A stretch of DNA of 64,000 nucleotides from Cryptomeria japonica (GCF_030272615.1 NC_081409.1:471506573-471570572); one strand, 5' to 3'. Positions 1-11,819 are shown, counted from the stretch's first letter. The notes: generated by a model from the letters alone, not told the origin. Numbers and translations: made by a program.

Positions 1-60
1 GAATGTTGTACTAGACTCTTAGAAATATTTATTGCACTAGTGTTATCACACTTAACACAA
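1..60 (-). pseudogene. Ty1/copia RNase H fragment
   Basis: Read on the minus strand this stretch gives CDNTSAINISKS, the conserved 'CDN-SAI-(I/L)-K' block of copia RNase H. Copia-1 in this window has the matching block, CDNISAINISKNP, near position 15000. The fragment continues off the left edge. Upstream of it on the minus strand (above about 60) the sequence stops resembling RNase H. It may be the tail of copia-2, whose coding stops in RNase H at 39396, which would make everything from about 61 to 39395 an insertion. However, about 60 expected residues are missing, so a separate copia copy is equally possible. Confidence 0.7.
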
Positions 61-1002
61 AATGAGGGCCCAAAATACTCAACATTTAGAATAACCACTA
101 TAGACATCAACAATAAAAGAGAAAGTCCTAAAAGAAAGGATCATCAAATTCAACGTTAAATCACAAAAAGTTGTCGACAAAATCAACAAGAAATAAAGTG
201 CGACAAGTGTCACTATAAAGAAAAAAATAGACGAAAGAATAATTTAAAAATCCAAAAGCCAAATTAACTCCAATGACACTCTATTAAATCACCAATTAAC
301 TCAAGAAAATATAGCCAACTCATCTAAATCTACATCACAAGGTTCCCACTAGCAGTCACACCAAAGGGAATAACCGTTGCACAGCCTCCGAGGGTACAAT
401 GCCCTGAACGTGTTATAGAGTGCATGCCTAGCATTTAAATCCATAAATTTGTTTATATATCCATATTCCTTTTTTATCTTTAGTGCAATGCATTCTCTTA
501 TGAAAGTCTAAGTAATTATTCTTAATAAAGGAGGTCATATACTAGGAAAAGATAAAGTGTCTCACACAAGTTCTTTAGTTACACATCATAATCTACACTA
601 ATTAATTCTTATATACATAATACAAACACTTTAGCTTCTATTCATAAAGAAATTAAGGTATTATTTCAATGTGACAAGTTAATCCTATAAACATAGCATT
701 AGTTAAGAGGATATACACAATTCTCTTACTCTATAGAATAATCATTTATATATTGCTAGCATCCAAAGTCAAGCATAAGAAATGAATACACATGTCGCAC
801 ACAACTATGATTTCTAGAAAGGATTAAGGAGAGCACAAAGCATAGATTTCTAAAATTTTCCAAGATTCCAATTTTTTTATTTCATTACAATTTTCAAAGG
901 GCAATTCAAGTCAAAGAGAACGCTATCGCACACTACACAAGACTACAAGCAACAACCATAACCAAAGATCCCAGTGTTTGCAACACGGGCTCTGATACCA
1001 GA
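61..1002 (-). mobile_element. 5' internal end of a non-autonomous LTR element
   Basis: AT-rich sequence without a convincing ORF. Its right end (about 960-1002) closely resembles the sequence just inside the right LTR of the LARD at 29770-29819: both contain 'agatccca(a/g)tg' followed by GCTCTGATACCA and the start of an LTR. It is therefore read as the leader region of a minus-strand element whose LTR starts at 1003. The left LTR of this element is not visible, either because it lies outside the window or because it was deleted. Confidence 0.6.
989..1000 (-). promoter_or_regulatory. Primer binding site (tRNA-Met type)
   Basis: On the minus strand this reads TGGTATCAGAGC, the usual complement to the 3' end of plant initiator tRNA-Met. 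It lies two bases inside the LTR that starts with TG at 1003, the normal spacing. Confidence 0.85.
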
Positions 1003-2129
1003 TGTAATACCCGCCAAAATACCCTAGAGAAACTAACCATCTAATATGCAAATAGAGATAAAAAAAACTTAAAAGCATAACTTAATGCAACATATTCAAC
1101 TAATTTCTCATATGCATTTATCATCCATTAACAAGATATACATGTTTTCATCATGAACATAAACATAAAAGCACTATGCGTAAGCAAAAATAAACACAAA
1201 TCTATAATTAATCTTTCCCTAGGGTACCCCAATGCCATTACTTACAACCTCATCAAGATTGTATCCATATAAGAATAGCATCACATTTACTAACATGATC
1301 CAATGCATTATAACTCAACTATCCTTTCTTTTATCATGCATACATAAAATACCTCACTAGTCTATCTATCATTAATAGATTCATTAATAATGCAAATTCG
1401 ATTAAACCCCTAAGATTCATTTTAATACACAAATTCCAAATGTTCCTAATCTCAATCATTTATTCGACATCCTAGCATCATTATTCCATTTCCAATACTA
1501 ATTACCACATTACTAATCCATTTCCTTAATCACCATAGACATTCCCATCACACTAATTCCATATCTATAGAACCAATTCCATTAATGAGCATTATGATCC
1601 AAGATATAGTAAGAATACATCAATATGTTCACCTAATATATCATCTACCATTACGTATGAATATTATATCCATTTACATCAAGGAGCATAGCTCTCAACT
1701 ACAAATAAAATTACATCATGAATCCTACACATACATATGCCATATGAATCATATACACTAATCTACTACAAGTATCCATCCATAGCTAAAGAGATAATAA
1801 TCAAAATTCATGCACAAGAGCATCCAATGAAGAACATCCCAATGGAAGAAGGAGTCAAACCACCCAACCATGTGGAACCAAAGGAACCACCCCCATGCTA
1901 GGAGATGACACAAGATCCCACACACACTCTAGATCTAGGCTGACACCTAACAACCACAGGATAATACTCCACACATCATGCAGCTAAATCAAAGCTCAAT
2001 ATAAACACAAGACCTCCCGAGGCTACTCAAAAAATAAAGACTCAAGGTGCTAGGACCTACATGTAGGGAAAGAGTGCCATCACATGCAATCATAATGGGA
2101 GCCTGGGAACTCATCCCGACATCCATAAT
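1003..2129 (-). mobile_element. Long LTR (family B), first part
   Basis: Starts TGTAATACCCGCC directly next to a primer binding site. It is the reverse complement of the right end of the LTR at 46686-52571, with shared blocks around 1840-1920 versus 51340-51420 and 2050-2100 versus 49570-49620. The match stops at 2129, where a chromovirus has inserted, and resumes at 36648. Without the insertion the LTR is about 3.9 kb long. It holds no ORF of interest. Confidence 0.85.
2125..2129. repeat. Target site duplication ATAAT, left copy
   Basis: ATAAT lies directly before the TG of the gypsy left LTR and is repeated exactly at 36643-36647, after the CA of the right LTR. The flanking family B LTR sequence continues across the pair. 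Confidence 0.9.
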
Positions 2130-2940
2130 TGAAGTAGTCACTGGTGAGAAGGGACCTCAAAGAGATCAATCTGGATCGATATGCAAGAGTAAACACAATA
2201 GAAACACAAAGATATGATGGAGGCAATGCAGAACAAATTATTTTATTTCATGAAAATTGATTACAACCAATCGGTAACAACCAGGTTACAACATAACCAG
2301 CTCGCAGGCTTGGTAGAATATAAAAAAAACATCACAATTGAGACCTTGAATCTTAAGATCTATCTTCTACGCATAGTCTTGCTACTTGATTCTTTGATTC
2401 ATTATATTCTAATGTGTAATTATAATTATATATATATCAATCCAAAGGATCTAGTCATCCCAAAAGGGATAAAAACCCAAAGAACAAGACCTAACATGTA
2501 AAATTAACAAGGTCGGCCTCCGCCAAGAGATTCCTCCAGAAAATCCAAAGGATGAAATGTAGATCATGAGAAAAGGTCATCCACACACCAAGGAACATTG
2601 GAATCAATGTCTAAGGCTCCACAAGCTTCAGAAGGGGTTATGATAGATCACCAAAATAAGTCTAGGTAACTAGTAACAAGAACTGTCAACCGGTAACATG
2701 AAACTGTCAAGGAAACCGATAGTGATATCTTGCCAAAAAATGATCCAAATGTGATGCGGTCAGGAAATAAGAAAGATGATCAAGTCTTCAAGTATAATCC
2801 AACTCCATAGGATCTAGTGAGCCAAAATTGGGACACATAGAAAGAAAAGTTGAAATTGCAAACATAAAGAAAAATAGAAAGAAAATGTTTTTTTTTGGGT
2901 TGATGCAAGATTGTTATAAATCGGGGATGCTCCTGCATTA
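2130..2940 (-). repeat. Chromovirus LTR (3' LTR)
   Basis: Begins TGAAGTAGTCACTGG and ends CTCCTGCATTA. It aligns over its full length with 35827-36642, whose matching ends are TGAAGCAGTCATCGG and CTCCTGCATCA. It has no coding content. Confidence 0.9.
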
Positions 2941-2949
2941 GACATGTGA

Positions 2950-3190
2950 GGTTATTGAAAAAGTGAGCCTCTCACTTTGCTGGGGTTAGAGGAAAACCAA
3001 GGCGATCTACCTCTACCTGAGAAATCCAAGATGAATCTTCAACTGGTATGTCCTTCCACTTCACAAGATACTCCTTATACTGATTGCTCTGGGTACTACA
3101 CCCAATCCTACTATCCAAAATCTCTTCAATCTAATTTGGTTCCTTCCGAGGAAACTATTTCTCCAAGTCTATAATACTATCCTCACTAAA
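2950..3190 (-). pseudogene. Chromodomain at the integrase C-terminus
   Basis: Downstream of the integrase stop, the minus strand encodes 'YKEYLVKWKDIP' followed by 'DSSWI'. This is the core of a chromodomain (YLVKW, then a W preceded by acidic/serine residues), preceded by an 'IEEILDSR'-like strand. Chromodomains fused to integrase define chromoviruses and are thought to direct integration to particular chromatin. Here it is separated from the integrase by stops (the ORF above ends HEYHES) and contains stops of its own. Clade placement within the chromoviruses was not attempted. Confidence 0.8.
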
Positions 3191-3988
3191 TTATGATTCA
3201 TGATACTCATGAAGATCTGCAATGTTAAACACAAGTGAAATACTCAGACTATCCGATAACTCCACTTCATATGCATTTCCAGAACTGAACTTCCTCAAAA
3301 TCCTGCAAGGTCCAAACTTCTTCATCTGCAATTTATTATAAGTTCCAACGAGGAATCTCTCTTTTCTAAGATATACCATCACTTCATCATCAACTTCAAA
3401 TTCCTTATGTCTCCTCTTCTCATCTTCCTTGTCCTTATACTTGTTGTTCATGTCTTCCAAATGCTTCTTAACCTGAATATGCAAGGCTTCCATGTGATTT
3501 GCAAAGTAATCTGCTTTTGAACTTCTCCAGTCTTCACTACTAATATCTCTTAGTTCTGATATACCTCTAGGATGCACTCTGGTAACAATATCAAAAAAAT
3601 TTCTTCTGGTACTCCTATTTACTGAATTGTTGTAGGCAAACTCTACTTGTGAAAGAATCAAATCCCAACTTCCAATTTTATCTCCAACTAAACATCTCAA
3701 TAAATTTCCCAAGCTTCGGTTAACTACTTTTGTCTATCCATTAGTCTATGGATGAAAAGTAGAATTGAAATTCAAATCTGTCTTCATCTTCTTCCAAAGT
3801 GCTCTCCAAAAATAGCCAACAAACTTAGTGTCTCTGTCTAAAACTATTCTCTTAGGTAATCTACGCAATCACCACTTCCTTGAAAAAAAGGTCTGCTACA
3901 TGTAATGCATCTGATGTCTTCTTACAACGTATGAAATGAGCCATCTTTGAGAATCTATCCACTACCATAAATATAGAATCATTCCCTC
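3191..3988 (-). pseudogene. Gypsy integrase, core and C-terminal part
   Basis: The minus strand from 3988 gives [13 protein letters not shown], the start of the integrase catalytic core after the first Asp region, and then a broken stretch. From 3712 it reads open for 173 residues (MGNLLRCLVGDK...), including the conserved AYNNSVN and the C-terminal 'KFGPCRILRKF...NAYEVEL...FNIADL'. Integrase inserts element cDNA into the chromosome. A 4.1 kb LTR separates this part from the N-terminal half at 8109-8465. Stops around 3720-3900 show it is inactive. Confidence 0.88.
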
Positions 3989-6837
3989 TGTGAGGCCCTA
4001 CCCCGACTCGGCTTGACATTTTCAGTTATTTTCATATTGAGACTATTATGGATGCTTTATTTTATGCATTATGGATTTAGAACCTATATGATTCCATGAT
4101 TTGGATCACATTGACGTATATTGATGCTTCATTTTTTGCATTATGATTATGAAACTTTATATGTTGCTAGAATAGAATTACTTTGAAATGGTGAATGTCA
4201 TTATTGGAATTGCAGGACTTCATTTGAATGAATGGGATATTGAATTATTATTGTCAAATGTATGAGTGTTTGATGTGCAATGAAATCCATGTATTTAATT
4301 ATATATAATTGTGATTATTTGGAATTACTAATGTGTTAATTGAGATGCGCAGGAAAATTATCCATGTGACCATGGAATAAATATGGAGAACCAAACCTAG
4401 ACCAATGTACGTTTGCTAAGCCAGGGGTTGTCTATTTGGAGAGACAACACCCCGTTTGTAATGTATTTTATTTATGAAAGTAAATGATGCATGTGTGTTA
4501 ATTTGATTTTATTTAATTGTGTAAACCTACAAGAGACAAATTCCATGTGTGATTTTTATATTGTATTTTATTGTGTCACTTGACACATGTGCTGATTAGT
4601 GTCATTGATTTTGACTTGTCTCTTGGAGGGAGTTTTGTTTCTACCAAAGCCATTCAAACATAAGAGTGTGGTCCCAAATTTGCCTTGGGTAGGGAGTCTT
4701 GGGAGTGTTCAACTCAAGTTTGACCCGTAGGTTAACTTCAGTTGGGTTTCTAAGGGGTCAAATGGACTCCTAGGGTCAGTTTTAGGGCTTTTCCAAAGGT
4801 CCAAAGGGTATACCTATGGGTTAGGGGTATTTTTAAACATGTGGCTACTCCCATGTGACTGTTTAGTCACCCCAAAAAGTGGTTTTCCCAAGGTGAGCGA
4901 AAATTCAACTTAGAAGGTTCCTCCTAGGATAGACAACCTTCCCTTTTGATGTCAAACTCTCTTTCCCATCCTCTCTCACCTTTTCCCTTTCCAGTTTTAG
5001 TAATATGTAAGAGGTTGGGAAGAGAAACCAATGGGAACCCTCACCTTACCCAAGGGGTTGGGAAGTGTGAGAGAAGCCTTCTTAGGCAAGGATTAGGGAC
5101 TTAGTGAATAATCACCCACTCTCCATTGTTGGAGATTATGCATTTTTTTGGAAAATTAGTTGTAGGATAGAATTTTGGTGAAGTGTTGGTGGAAAGATTG
5201 TGTAGATTTGGGCAGCTCGTCCCCAACTAAGTCTAACATACCTATTGGCAGATTAAGGTTGGTTTTACTTCCTTTTAGTTATGTTGTTTTTTTGTTGTTT
5301 TGAAAGAAAGAAATGCTTGTATGAGGAGATGTGTATATATAAATTGTTTGGTAGGAGAAAAGTGTAAAATTTTCATTTCCTTGTTCTTTGTTTATGTGTT
5401 CTTGTTTTGGGAGTGTCCAAGGCCTCCTACTCTTGGGAGAGTAGGATGGTCTTGCGGTGGAAGAAGTATGATAGCCTTGGGTGAGAGGCTCTCCTTATGG
5501 AGAGTGATCTCAAGGGTGTCCTTTGTGACCCTTGCTGCATAGCCTTGTGTGTGCATTTGGGGGTCATAAGGGGAGAAAATATGGCTTTTATGCCTTTTGG
5601 GGGGCATAAGGTGTGGAGATGAAATTTGTTGTATTTTATTTTGCCATGAGGTTGCTTGAGTTGTATTATGCTTGCAATCTCCCCAATGGTACTTGGTCCA
5701 CTTCCACCCGTGGAAAGTTCATCACAAGTTGTGGTGAGAGTGTAGCTTGGGATGGGAAAATGCATGTTGAGTGTTTGCCCTTGTTTGTTGTGTCGTTGTT
5801 TGTTTGTGACCCGTCTAGTGCTTGGTTCTCTAAGCTTGGGGGTGGCTTCTAGTAAGCCTAGGCTGGGAGGTGAGCTCTCCATGGTCAAGTTGTATTTTTA
5901 TTGCAGGTTGCTTGGGATGGAAAAGAAAGGATAAAGGGATTAGTTGCTATTCTAAGTTGCAGAAATAGTTCAAAGAAAAAGAATGTATTTAATTTGTAGC
6001 GAAAAAAAAAAGAGAGCTATTGTTGTATTTAATTTCCAAAAGAAAAGAAGTGTATTTATTTTATTCATACTCCTATGGAAGGGAAATATTAGTTGGGTTT
6101 TCAAACCCATTTGTATTATTATTTACTTTGTATTTAAATTTGCTAAAGAAATATATTTCTCCTACTTTGGTTAGTTTTGCAAAAGGGAAGATGGAATATA
6201 TGAACTTGTATCTAGATCTTCCTTTTAAAAAAAAAGAAATGAAGTTGTTGCATTTTTGTGTATTCTGCAAATAAATTTATTCTTGTTACTACATGTTTAC
6301 TATGTTATTTATGCTGCTGCAAATAAAATAAATCAGCCATTTATTCTTTCATTTAATGCAGAAATTAATTCCTATAGTAGTAGCTTATGTTTAAAAAAAA
6401 GATTAACATTCAGTTTTAGTTTTATTTTGTTTACCAAAAAGGATTATATTTTAAGCTTGCTGTTAGAATGCATTGTAGATATTAGTTACAGAATGCTTTA
6501 AGCAAAGAAACAATATAGTTATCTTCTTTCCACTAAACTAGGTCTAATATGCTAAGGAAATAATTAGTTTGAGTTTTGTATATAAAAAGGATAAGGGCAA
6601 AAAATTTAAAGCCTAATTATTGGCAAACTAGAAAATGTATATTATATCTATTTTATGTTGCTAATCATTTATTAGTTTCTGCATGTTATAAATTTATATA
6701 TATATATATATATAAATGTTTAGCGCATAAAATAAATTATTTTTGTTTTAAAAAAATAAAAAAATAAAAAATATATATATCACCATGTTTTTGGTGAAGG
6801 CCAAACCCCTGTGAACACAGGGGACGGCACGGTTGTG

Positions 6838-6957
6838 CCTCCACTATGGCTACTCACAGTGGATGGCTCGGCGCCGCCACTGTGGGCAACCACAGTGGAT
6901 GGCATCGGGTCCCCCACTGTGGGCAACCACAGTGGTGGTGGCTCCCACAGTGGACGG
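6838..6957. repeat. GC-rich tandem dyad array
   Basis: Inverted repeats of the form CCACTGTGG...CCACAGTGG occur at 6841-6862 (diverged), 6877-6898 and 6914-6935, with a half unit at about 6943-6953. The spacing is 36-37 bp. Each unit can form a hairpin with a tiny loop. The array lies in a GC-rich island inside an otherwise AT-rich LTR. Confidence 0.85.
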
Positions 6958-7155
6958 CGCTCGGCTGCACTATGGGTAAACATAGTGATGCCCGGGGGAA
7001 ACCTTTGCCGCCACCGTTCATCACTCTACCGCCGTTCTCCAATTCCTCTGCCATTCCCTCTTCGGCTCCACCAAGAGATAGGGCTCGGCCCTACGCGCCC
7101 GCCATGGAAAAAAAAATAGAGCATCGCCTCCCATGGCCGCCGCTCCCACACCTGC

Positions 7156-7269
7156 GCACACACACACACACACAAAAAAAAAAAACATTACACACACACA
7201 CACACAACACACAAAAGAAAATATTAATGTTATCACACACATGCCCTAACCCTAATTTTGGGTTAGGGC
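7156..7269. repeat. CA microsatellite and CCCTAACCC hairpin
   Basis: Two (CA)n tracts at about 7156-7173 and 7191-7213 are separated by a poly(A) run. They are followed by a perfect 9 bp inverted repeat, CCCTAACCC / GGGTTAGGG, around TAATTTT at about 7243-7268. Confidence 0.8.
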
Positions 7270-8108
7270 AAGCACACATAGGTTTTAAAATAAGATATGT
7301 GTGGGACTGGTGTAATTAAAAAGAGAAATTAGGGTGAGTATGCCTATATTCTCACATTTGGGTTTTATGGGTTTATTTTTATATAAAATAAAATGTGCCT
7401 CATCTTCTCATATAGTTGTGTTCTTTTGTTTTTTTAAAAAAAAATATATATATAAATGAGTGTCTCGTTAAAATATGTATTAAAATGTATTTATAAAAAA
7501 TAATAATATGGGAATAGATATAGTTATATATATATATACAACAAAATATAAAAGTATAATCCCATCTTTAGGAAATTTTATATTATAATATAATATCAAA
7601 GGATATATTTTTTTAAAAAAAATACCTTGTTAGTATTTATCCTGAGTGAAATTAATTATTTATATAGGCCAAGCATTAAGTGTCTTTTATAGGGTAAAAT
7701 TTCATTATGGACCCCATTAACCCCTTTAATCAAATTTTAGACAAATTATGCATATTGTTATAATAGACTTAGATTTACTTAAATCTAAGAGCTAGGACAA
7801 ATTTATTTAGACCGTAGGTAATTGAAGAACTATAAGAGATTATTGATCAATTAATTTTGAGATTATTTGTTAAGTTTGAGATTTTAATTATTTATTAATG
7901 GAAGTTAGTAACAACTCTTTTGGAGAATTAATATTAGCTCACTTATAACTTAGATTATTTATCACCTAATTAATTTAGTTGTTTGATTCACTCAAAACAT
8001 AGTTAAGACCAAACAAGTTGCATTATTTTAATTAAGTTAGTCGTACTAGGTTAATATTTAAAAAATAATAATTTTATTCCGTTTGTGCCCAAAAGTTTGG
8101 GCATGACA

Positions 8109-8465
8109 CCCTCTCAGTGTCTTAGGCAATCCAAGTACAAAATACATGCTTATATCCTCCCAAGGTCTTATCGGTACTATCAAAGGTTTATACAATCCCA
8201 CATTCTGACTACTAACCTTTTCAACTTGAAAAACTCTACAACTTTGCACATATTTCTTAACATTCTTATTAATCTGGGGCCAAAAGTACTGCTCACTCAC
8301 CAATGCTACTGTTTTGTTAATACCAAAATGTCCAGCTAGTCCTCCATTGTGTTTCTCCTTTATCAGATTCTCCCTTGTAGAACTCTTAGGTATGCACAAC
8401 TGAAATCCTCTGAATAACATCTCATCCTGAATGAAGTAATCCAAACACTTTCTTCTATCTACCAT
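8109..8465 (-). pseudogene. Gypsy integrase, zinc-binding N-terminal part
   Basis: Minus-strand ORF beginning MVDRRKCLDYFIQDEMLF. It contains the integrase zinc-binding module (H in 'KEKHNGG', H in 'AGHFGI', C in 'YVQSCRVFQ'; the expected final Cys is replaced), preceded by the usual lead-in and followed by 'WEDISMYFVLGLPKTLRG', which approaches the catalytic core. The element sequence stops at the 8109-8113 duplication and continues at 3988 with [11 protein letters not shown], the expected next residues. The first catalytic Asp (usual motif 'W..I.MDF..GLP') is replaced in 'SMYFVLGLP'. Confidence 0.88.
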
Positions 8466-8820
8466 ACCGGTTCTCTACGTGCTTTCCAAGGTTCTGCAAA
8501 ATCCAGGTCATCATCATACAAGGTCTTCAAATCTTCAAATCCTAATACTATCACTCTCATCTATGTTAGCAAATTCCTTCTCCTACTTAATGCATCAACA
8601 ACTTTGTTATATTTCCCACTTCTATGCTTCAACACAAAGGTGTAACTCTGCAAGAATTCTACCCATGTTATATGTCTCTGATTCAACTTACCATGACTGT
8701 TCAAATACTACAAAGCTTGATGATTAGTATACAACACAAACTCCTTAGGCAATCGGTAATATCTCCACTTCTTCAAGGCTTGAACTATGGCATAAAACTT
8801 CTGATCATACACTGAATATC
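8466..8820 (-). pseudogene. Gypsy RNase H, C-terminal part
   Basis: Minus-strand translation in shifting frames gives SVYDQKFYAIVQALK, then a 'YTNHQAL' block and 'SGKYNKVVDALSRR', the standard second half of gypsy RNase H that ends just before the integrase. RNase H removes the RNA strand during reverse transcription. The first half lies at 20410-20570, on the other side of copia-1; the join falls between 'DARRRY' and 'SVYDQK'. Several stops make it inactive. Confidence 0.85.
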
Positions 8821-10249
8821 TGATAAATAATGATGAACAACAAATACCCTAATTGGTATTGAGAGGGGGGGGTGAATTAGTACATACAAAAACTTCTCAA
8901 CAACTTATCAAGTTAAAATAATTCTAACCGGTTGTCTTCATCACTGAACTTAACCATGGAAATACCAGTTAAACACAATAAGACTTCAGACAGCTAAACC
9001 AATAAAACTGAATACTTCAAATAACATTCAACACTTGATAACTACTTCACCAATATACTCATGCATGTGTTGTATTAGTAATACCATAACCATTAGCTTT
9101 GCATGCATATTCACCTAAACAAAGACTGTTCAATCATCACATGAAAAATGCACAACTCATGACATAGATTTTTCATGTGGAAACCCAAATGGGAAAACCC
9201 ATGGTGGGGATGAATACCCACAAGCTTGTTTTTGAACTCTTTTGAAGCTCGCTCTGTTAGGAGCCTGGTCCGGTTAAAGACTTTACAATAAGGTTCTGTT
9301 AGGAACCGATCCTGTTAAAGATCACCCGATTAAGGGATGGTTATATACCCTGTTAAAGGTTGAAACCCTATTAAAGGTTACCTTGCTAGAGGATTTGAAG
9401 AACTCAATGATCTTGAGTCACCTGGTTAGAGGATTTGTAATAAGCCTGTTAAAGCTACCCGGTAAGGGGATTTTCCTACTATTGAAATGGTTAGAAGACC
9501 ACAGGTAAAGCTCTGATCTGATAACAACACTACATGCTAAGGTAGATCCTTTTCAAATCGACTCTATAACCACACTCTGTAGTTTTCCACTCACTGGTCT
9601 GGCAAGTATCTCATCACTCGGATACAAACACAACATTTGCCAGCACAAACAATAACCAACATCATTGACCTTATAGACAACAATTAGGTCGGTAGCATAA
9701 ACCTTAAACCCTAAACATTTTAGGTTTACAATTACAAGCGGTCCAGTCCTGGTCGTTCAAACACTTTGCATAGAATAAAACAATCTCAAATAGATCACAA
9801 GTCATTCTGCATCATCCATTCTTCACCGCATATGGAAATCAGTAACCCATCACGCTCTCTTCACATACCACTAAGAATAATGTTCATTCCCAAGGTAGAC
9901 ATTTAATGCAATTGATCTTCACATGAAAGATCCTCAAAAAAATCCTTCATGTGCACAAAACTGACATGGCATCTCATTCTCATCCTTATCTCTTAGCTAA
10001 CTCATCACAGAATATCACCGGTTGCATCGCACAAGATAGATTGCCAAACCAGAAACCCTAGAGATGAGACTACCAACCAGTAGTCATACTTAGTGAAACC
10101 TTGACACTAGTCCACTTCATCCCTTCATACCAGTTCTCCTATTTGAACATCAATAACAACTTCTTCCAATCTTCATACAAGTTCACCTGCACTTATTGAA
10201 ATCAATGACAACATACATTATCATCATACCGGTTCGTCATATGCCAACA
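8821..10249 (-). repeat. Copia-1 3' LTR
   Basis: TGATAAATAATGATG to CATATGCCAACA; a full-length match to 18987-20404. A run of seven or more Gs near 8868 and the degenerate CTGTTAAAG / GGTTAGAGG motifs at about 9255-9480 are shared by both LTRs. Confidence 0.93.
9255..9490. repeat. Degenerate short repeats within the copia-1 LTR
   Basis: A cluster of near-repeated motifs such as CTGTTAAAGG, TTAGGAACC/TTAGGAGCC and GGTTAGAGGATTTG, several per 100 bp. The cluster recurs at about 19405-19640 in the other LTR. Its role is unknown; it could be regulatory sequence in the LTR. Confidence 0.6.
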
Positions 10250-10262
10250 ATCTCCCCCTTTG
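10250..10262 (-). promoter_or_regulatory. Copia-1 polypurine tract
   Basis: The minus strand reads CCAAAGGGGGAGAT directly before the 3' LTR, the usual copia plus-strand primer. Confidence 0.85.
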
Positions 10263-10341
10263 GCATTGATGGCAATACTCATTATAGCATTGCAACTATA
10301 AACAATATAGAACAGTGCAACTATAACATATATCTTCACCA

Positions 10342-10420
10342 CTTCAGATATCTTCTCCCCCTTTACATCAGATATCTTCTCCCCCACAAATCATCAGATA
10401 TCTTCTCCCCCTTTGACAAC
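10342..10420. repeat. Tandem polypurine-like repeats
   Basis: CAGATATCTTCTCCCC occurs three times at about 10344, 10368 and 10394 (spacing about 25 bp). Two of the copies are followed by CTTT, like the polypurine tract at 10250. They lie in the untranslated tail between RNase H and the 3' LTR. Confidence 0.8.
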
Positions 10421-10529
10421 AATGCCAAAGCGGAGGCACAAGCTTCCATTCTCCACTATGTTGCTCCCCCTATGGAGTAGCATCCTTCAACACACCAATC
10501 CTGAAATATTTGACACTGTTGTACCTGAC

Positions 10530-10668
10530 TGATGTGGAGCACACAACTTTAGTTTACTTCATGAAGGGGCAAAACCCCTAATTCACCTCTCAAATAGGTA
10601 AATGTAGTTTTCGGTAAGGGCTTAGTGAATATGTCTGCTAGTTGCTCCTTACTGGAAACATGTTCTAA
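10530..10668 (-). pseudogene. Copia-1 RNase H, C-terminal end
   Basis: The minus strand reads EHVSSKEQLADIFTKPLP, then a 'YLRGELGVL' tail and a stop. This is the canonical end of the copia polyprotein. It is separated from the rest of RNase H (14949-15390) by the long LTR at 10669-14948. The two sides meet in frame, with VVL on one side and EHVSS on the other. Confidence 0.88.
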
Positions 10669-11585
10669 TAAAACCTATTGGGACTCATTAAATTTGAGTA
10701 ATTTGAGTGGCCCATTTCAAAAAATTTGCTATTTCATTTTCAGAAAGGCACCCAATCTCATTCAAGTGGCCTAGTTAGAAAGAGGGTAAAATGGAGCCAG
10801 TTGATTTTCAAAGGGTAAGGCTTAAGAAATGTGTCATATACCTTTGATTTGAACTATGAAGTGTTTTGCAGCTTTCAAAATTTAATTTGGATCAATTTAT
10901 CAGGTACCCATTTCAAGGGTGAGCTGAAAGTGCATTATGGGTACAAATGCAGATTTTATTGAGTAGCCTACTTTGAGTTCCTATAAATTTTGACCGGATG
11001 ATTTTCATGATGAAATTCAAAGTGGACTGAATTTTATGCATAAAAGTGTGCCTCCATGCAAAATTTAAAGTCTTTATGAATCAATTTTCTCAGTTTAGAA
11101 AACCCAATCCCTTTGCAGTTTATGGTTTGCACAAGTCCCTGTTTTGACAACTAGTCAGAAGCTTCACTTTGCACATGTGTAAAAGTTGCTCCGGTGAGTG
11201 TCATGTCATAATTTTTTTTCTGGGATACTGATGGTATAAATGACAAGCTATTTTTCCAGTTTCAATCTCCTGCCAATCCGTTTGATCAGTTTTCAAAAGG
11301 GTTTCTTGAGCCTCCTTATTCAATGTTTCGTACTTTCATTGCTACATCAATTAAAGTTGCTATTTTCATGAGCGCACCATTTGCACCCATTCATCCTTTT
11401 GGTCAAACTGAGTATTCTAAGTTTTGATATGTACTTCAAGGTACCTATGCCTCAAATTTGAGGGTCTACGAAGATCGTTTGATATTTTTAAGAAAGGCAT
11501 CATGAGTTGCCTGCGCATTGACTTTATCAGGTCTACAGTGCTGACAAAGCCAGTTGGTCATCTTTGACCATTAATATTTCTTCAC

Positions 11586-11819
11586 TTGAGATTCATCTTG
11601 AGAAATCGCTTGGCAAAGTTTATGTTTATATATCAGAGTACACGCTTGTTAGTTGGCGAAGTCCAGAAAGATGTTTTGACCAGTTTGAAAATTACATCTT
11701 TGCGATTAAATGCGAAAAATGTGGCGCAAGTGCCTGAAAGTTGCGAAACTCAGTTTAATGATCAAAAAATGGTGTCGATCGATTCTAGAGGTATGTTTAA
11801 GGTTCCTGAGGTATTTTGA
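11586..11819 (+). other. Conserved small reading frame in the Tat/Ogre-like LTR
   Basis: Encodes 77 residues ending MVSIDSRGMFKVPEVF. The second LTR copy (58756-59010) has an 84-residue frame ending MVSIDSRGMFKVPEAF, with matching DNA upstream. In this copy a one-base insertion (GAAAAATG versus GAAAATG) shifts the frame upstream of that tail. The product resembles nothing I know and may be chance, since both copies descend from one LTR. Confidence 0.3.

Larger units (their letters stand above)
3989..8108 (+). mobile_element. 4.1 kb solo-LTR-like insertion (family C)
   Basis: Starts TGTGAGGCCCTACCCC and ends GGGCATGACA, flanked by perfect CCCTC duplications (3984-3988 and 8109-8113). No internal copy of either end was seen, so it reads as a single LTR rather than a complete element. 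Its start resembles the LARD LTR read in its sense direction (TGTAATGCCCCTACCC, then a CGG-CTTG block), and its end resembles the GGGCATTACA end of the other long LTRs, so it probably belongs to the same superfamily. It is AT-rich except for a GC-rich island at about 6786-7140. Short overlapping ORFs at 5300-5934 and 6811-7319 look non-coding. Confidence 0.85.

Noticed and set aside
5300-5934. Overlapping ORFs of 60-153 codons on both strands
   Set aside because: They overlap in several frames inside a long LTR and show no domain, signal peptide or coding bias; they are best explained by GC-richer sequence with few stops.
7240-7270. Telomere-like CCCTAACCC / GGGTTAGGG
   Set aside because: Only a single 9 bp inverted repeat, not an array of the plant telomere unit.
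6811-7319. ORFs of 100-157 codons in the GC-rich island
   Set aside because: The residues come from the dyad array and the CA microsatellite read in several frames; no protein-like pattern.
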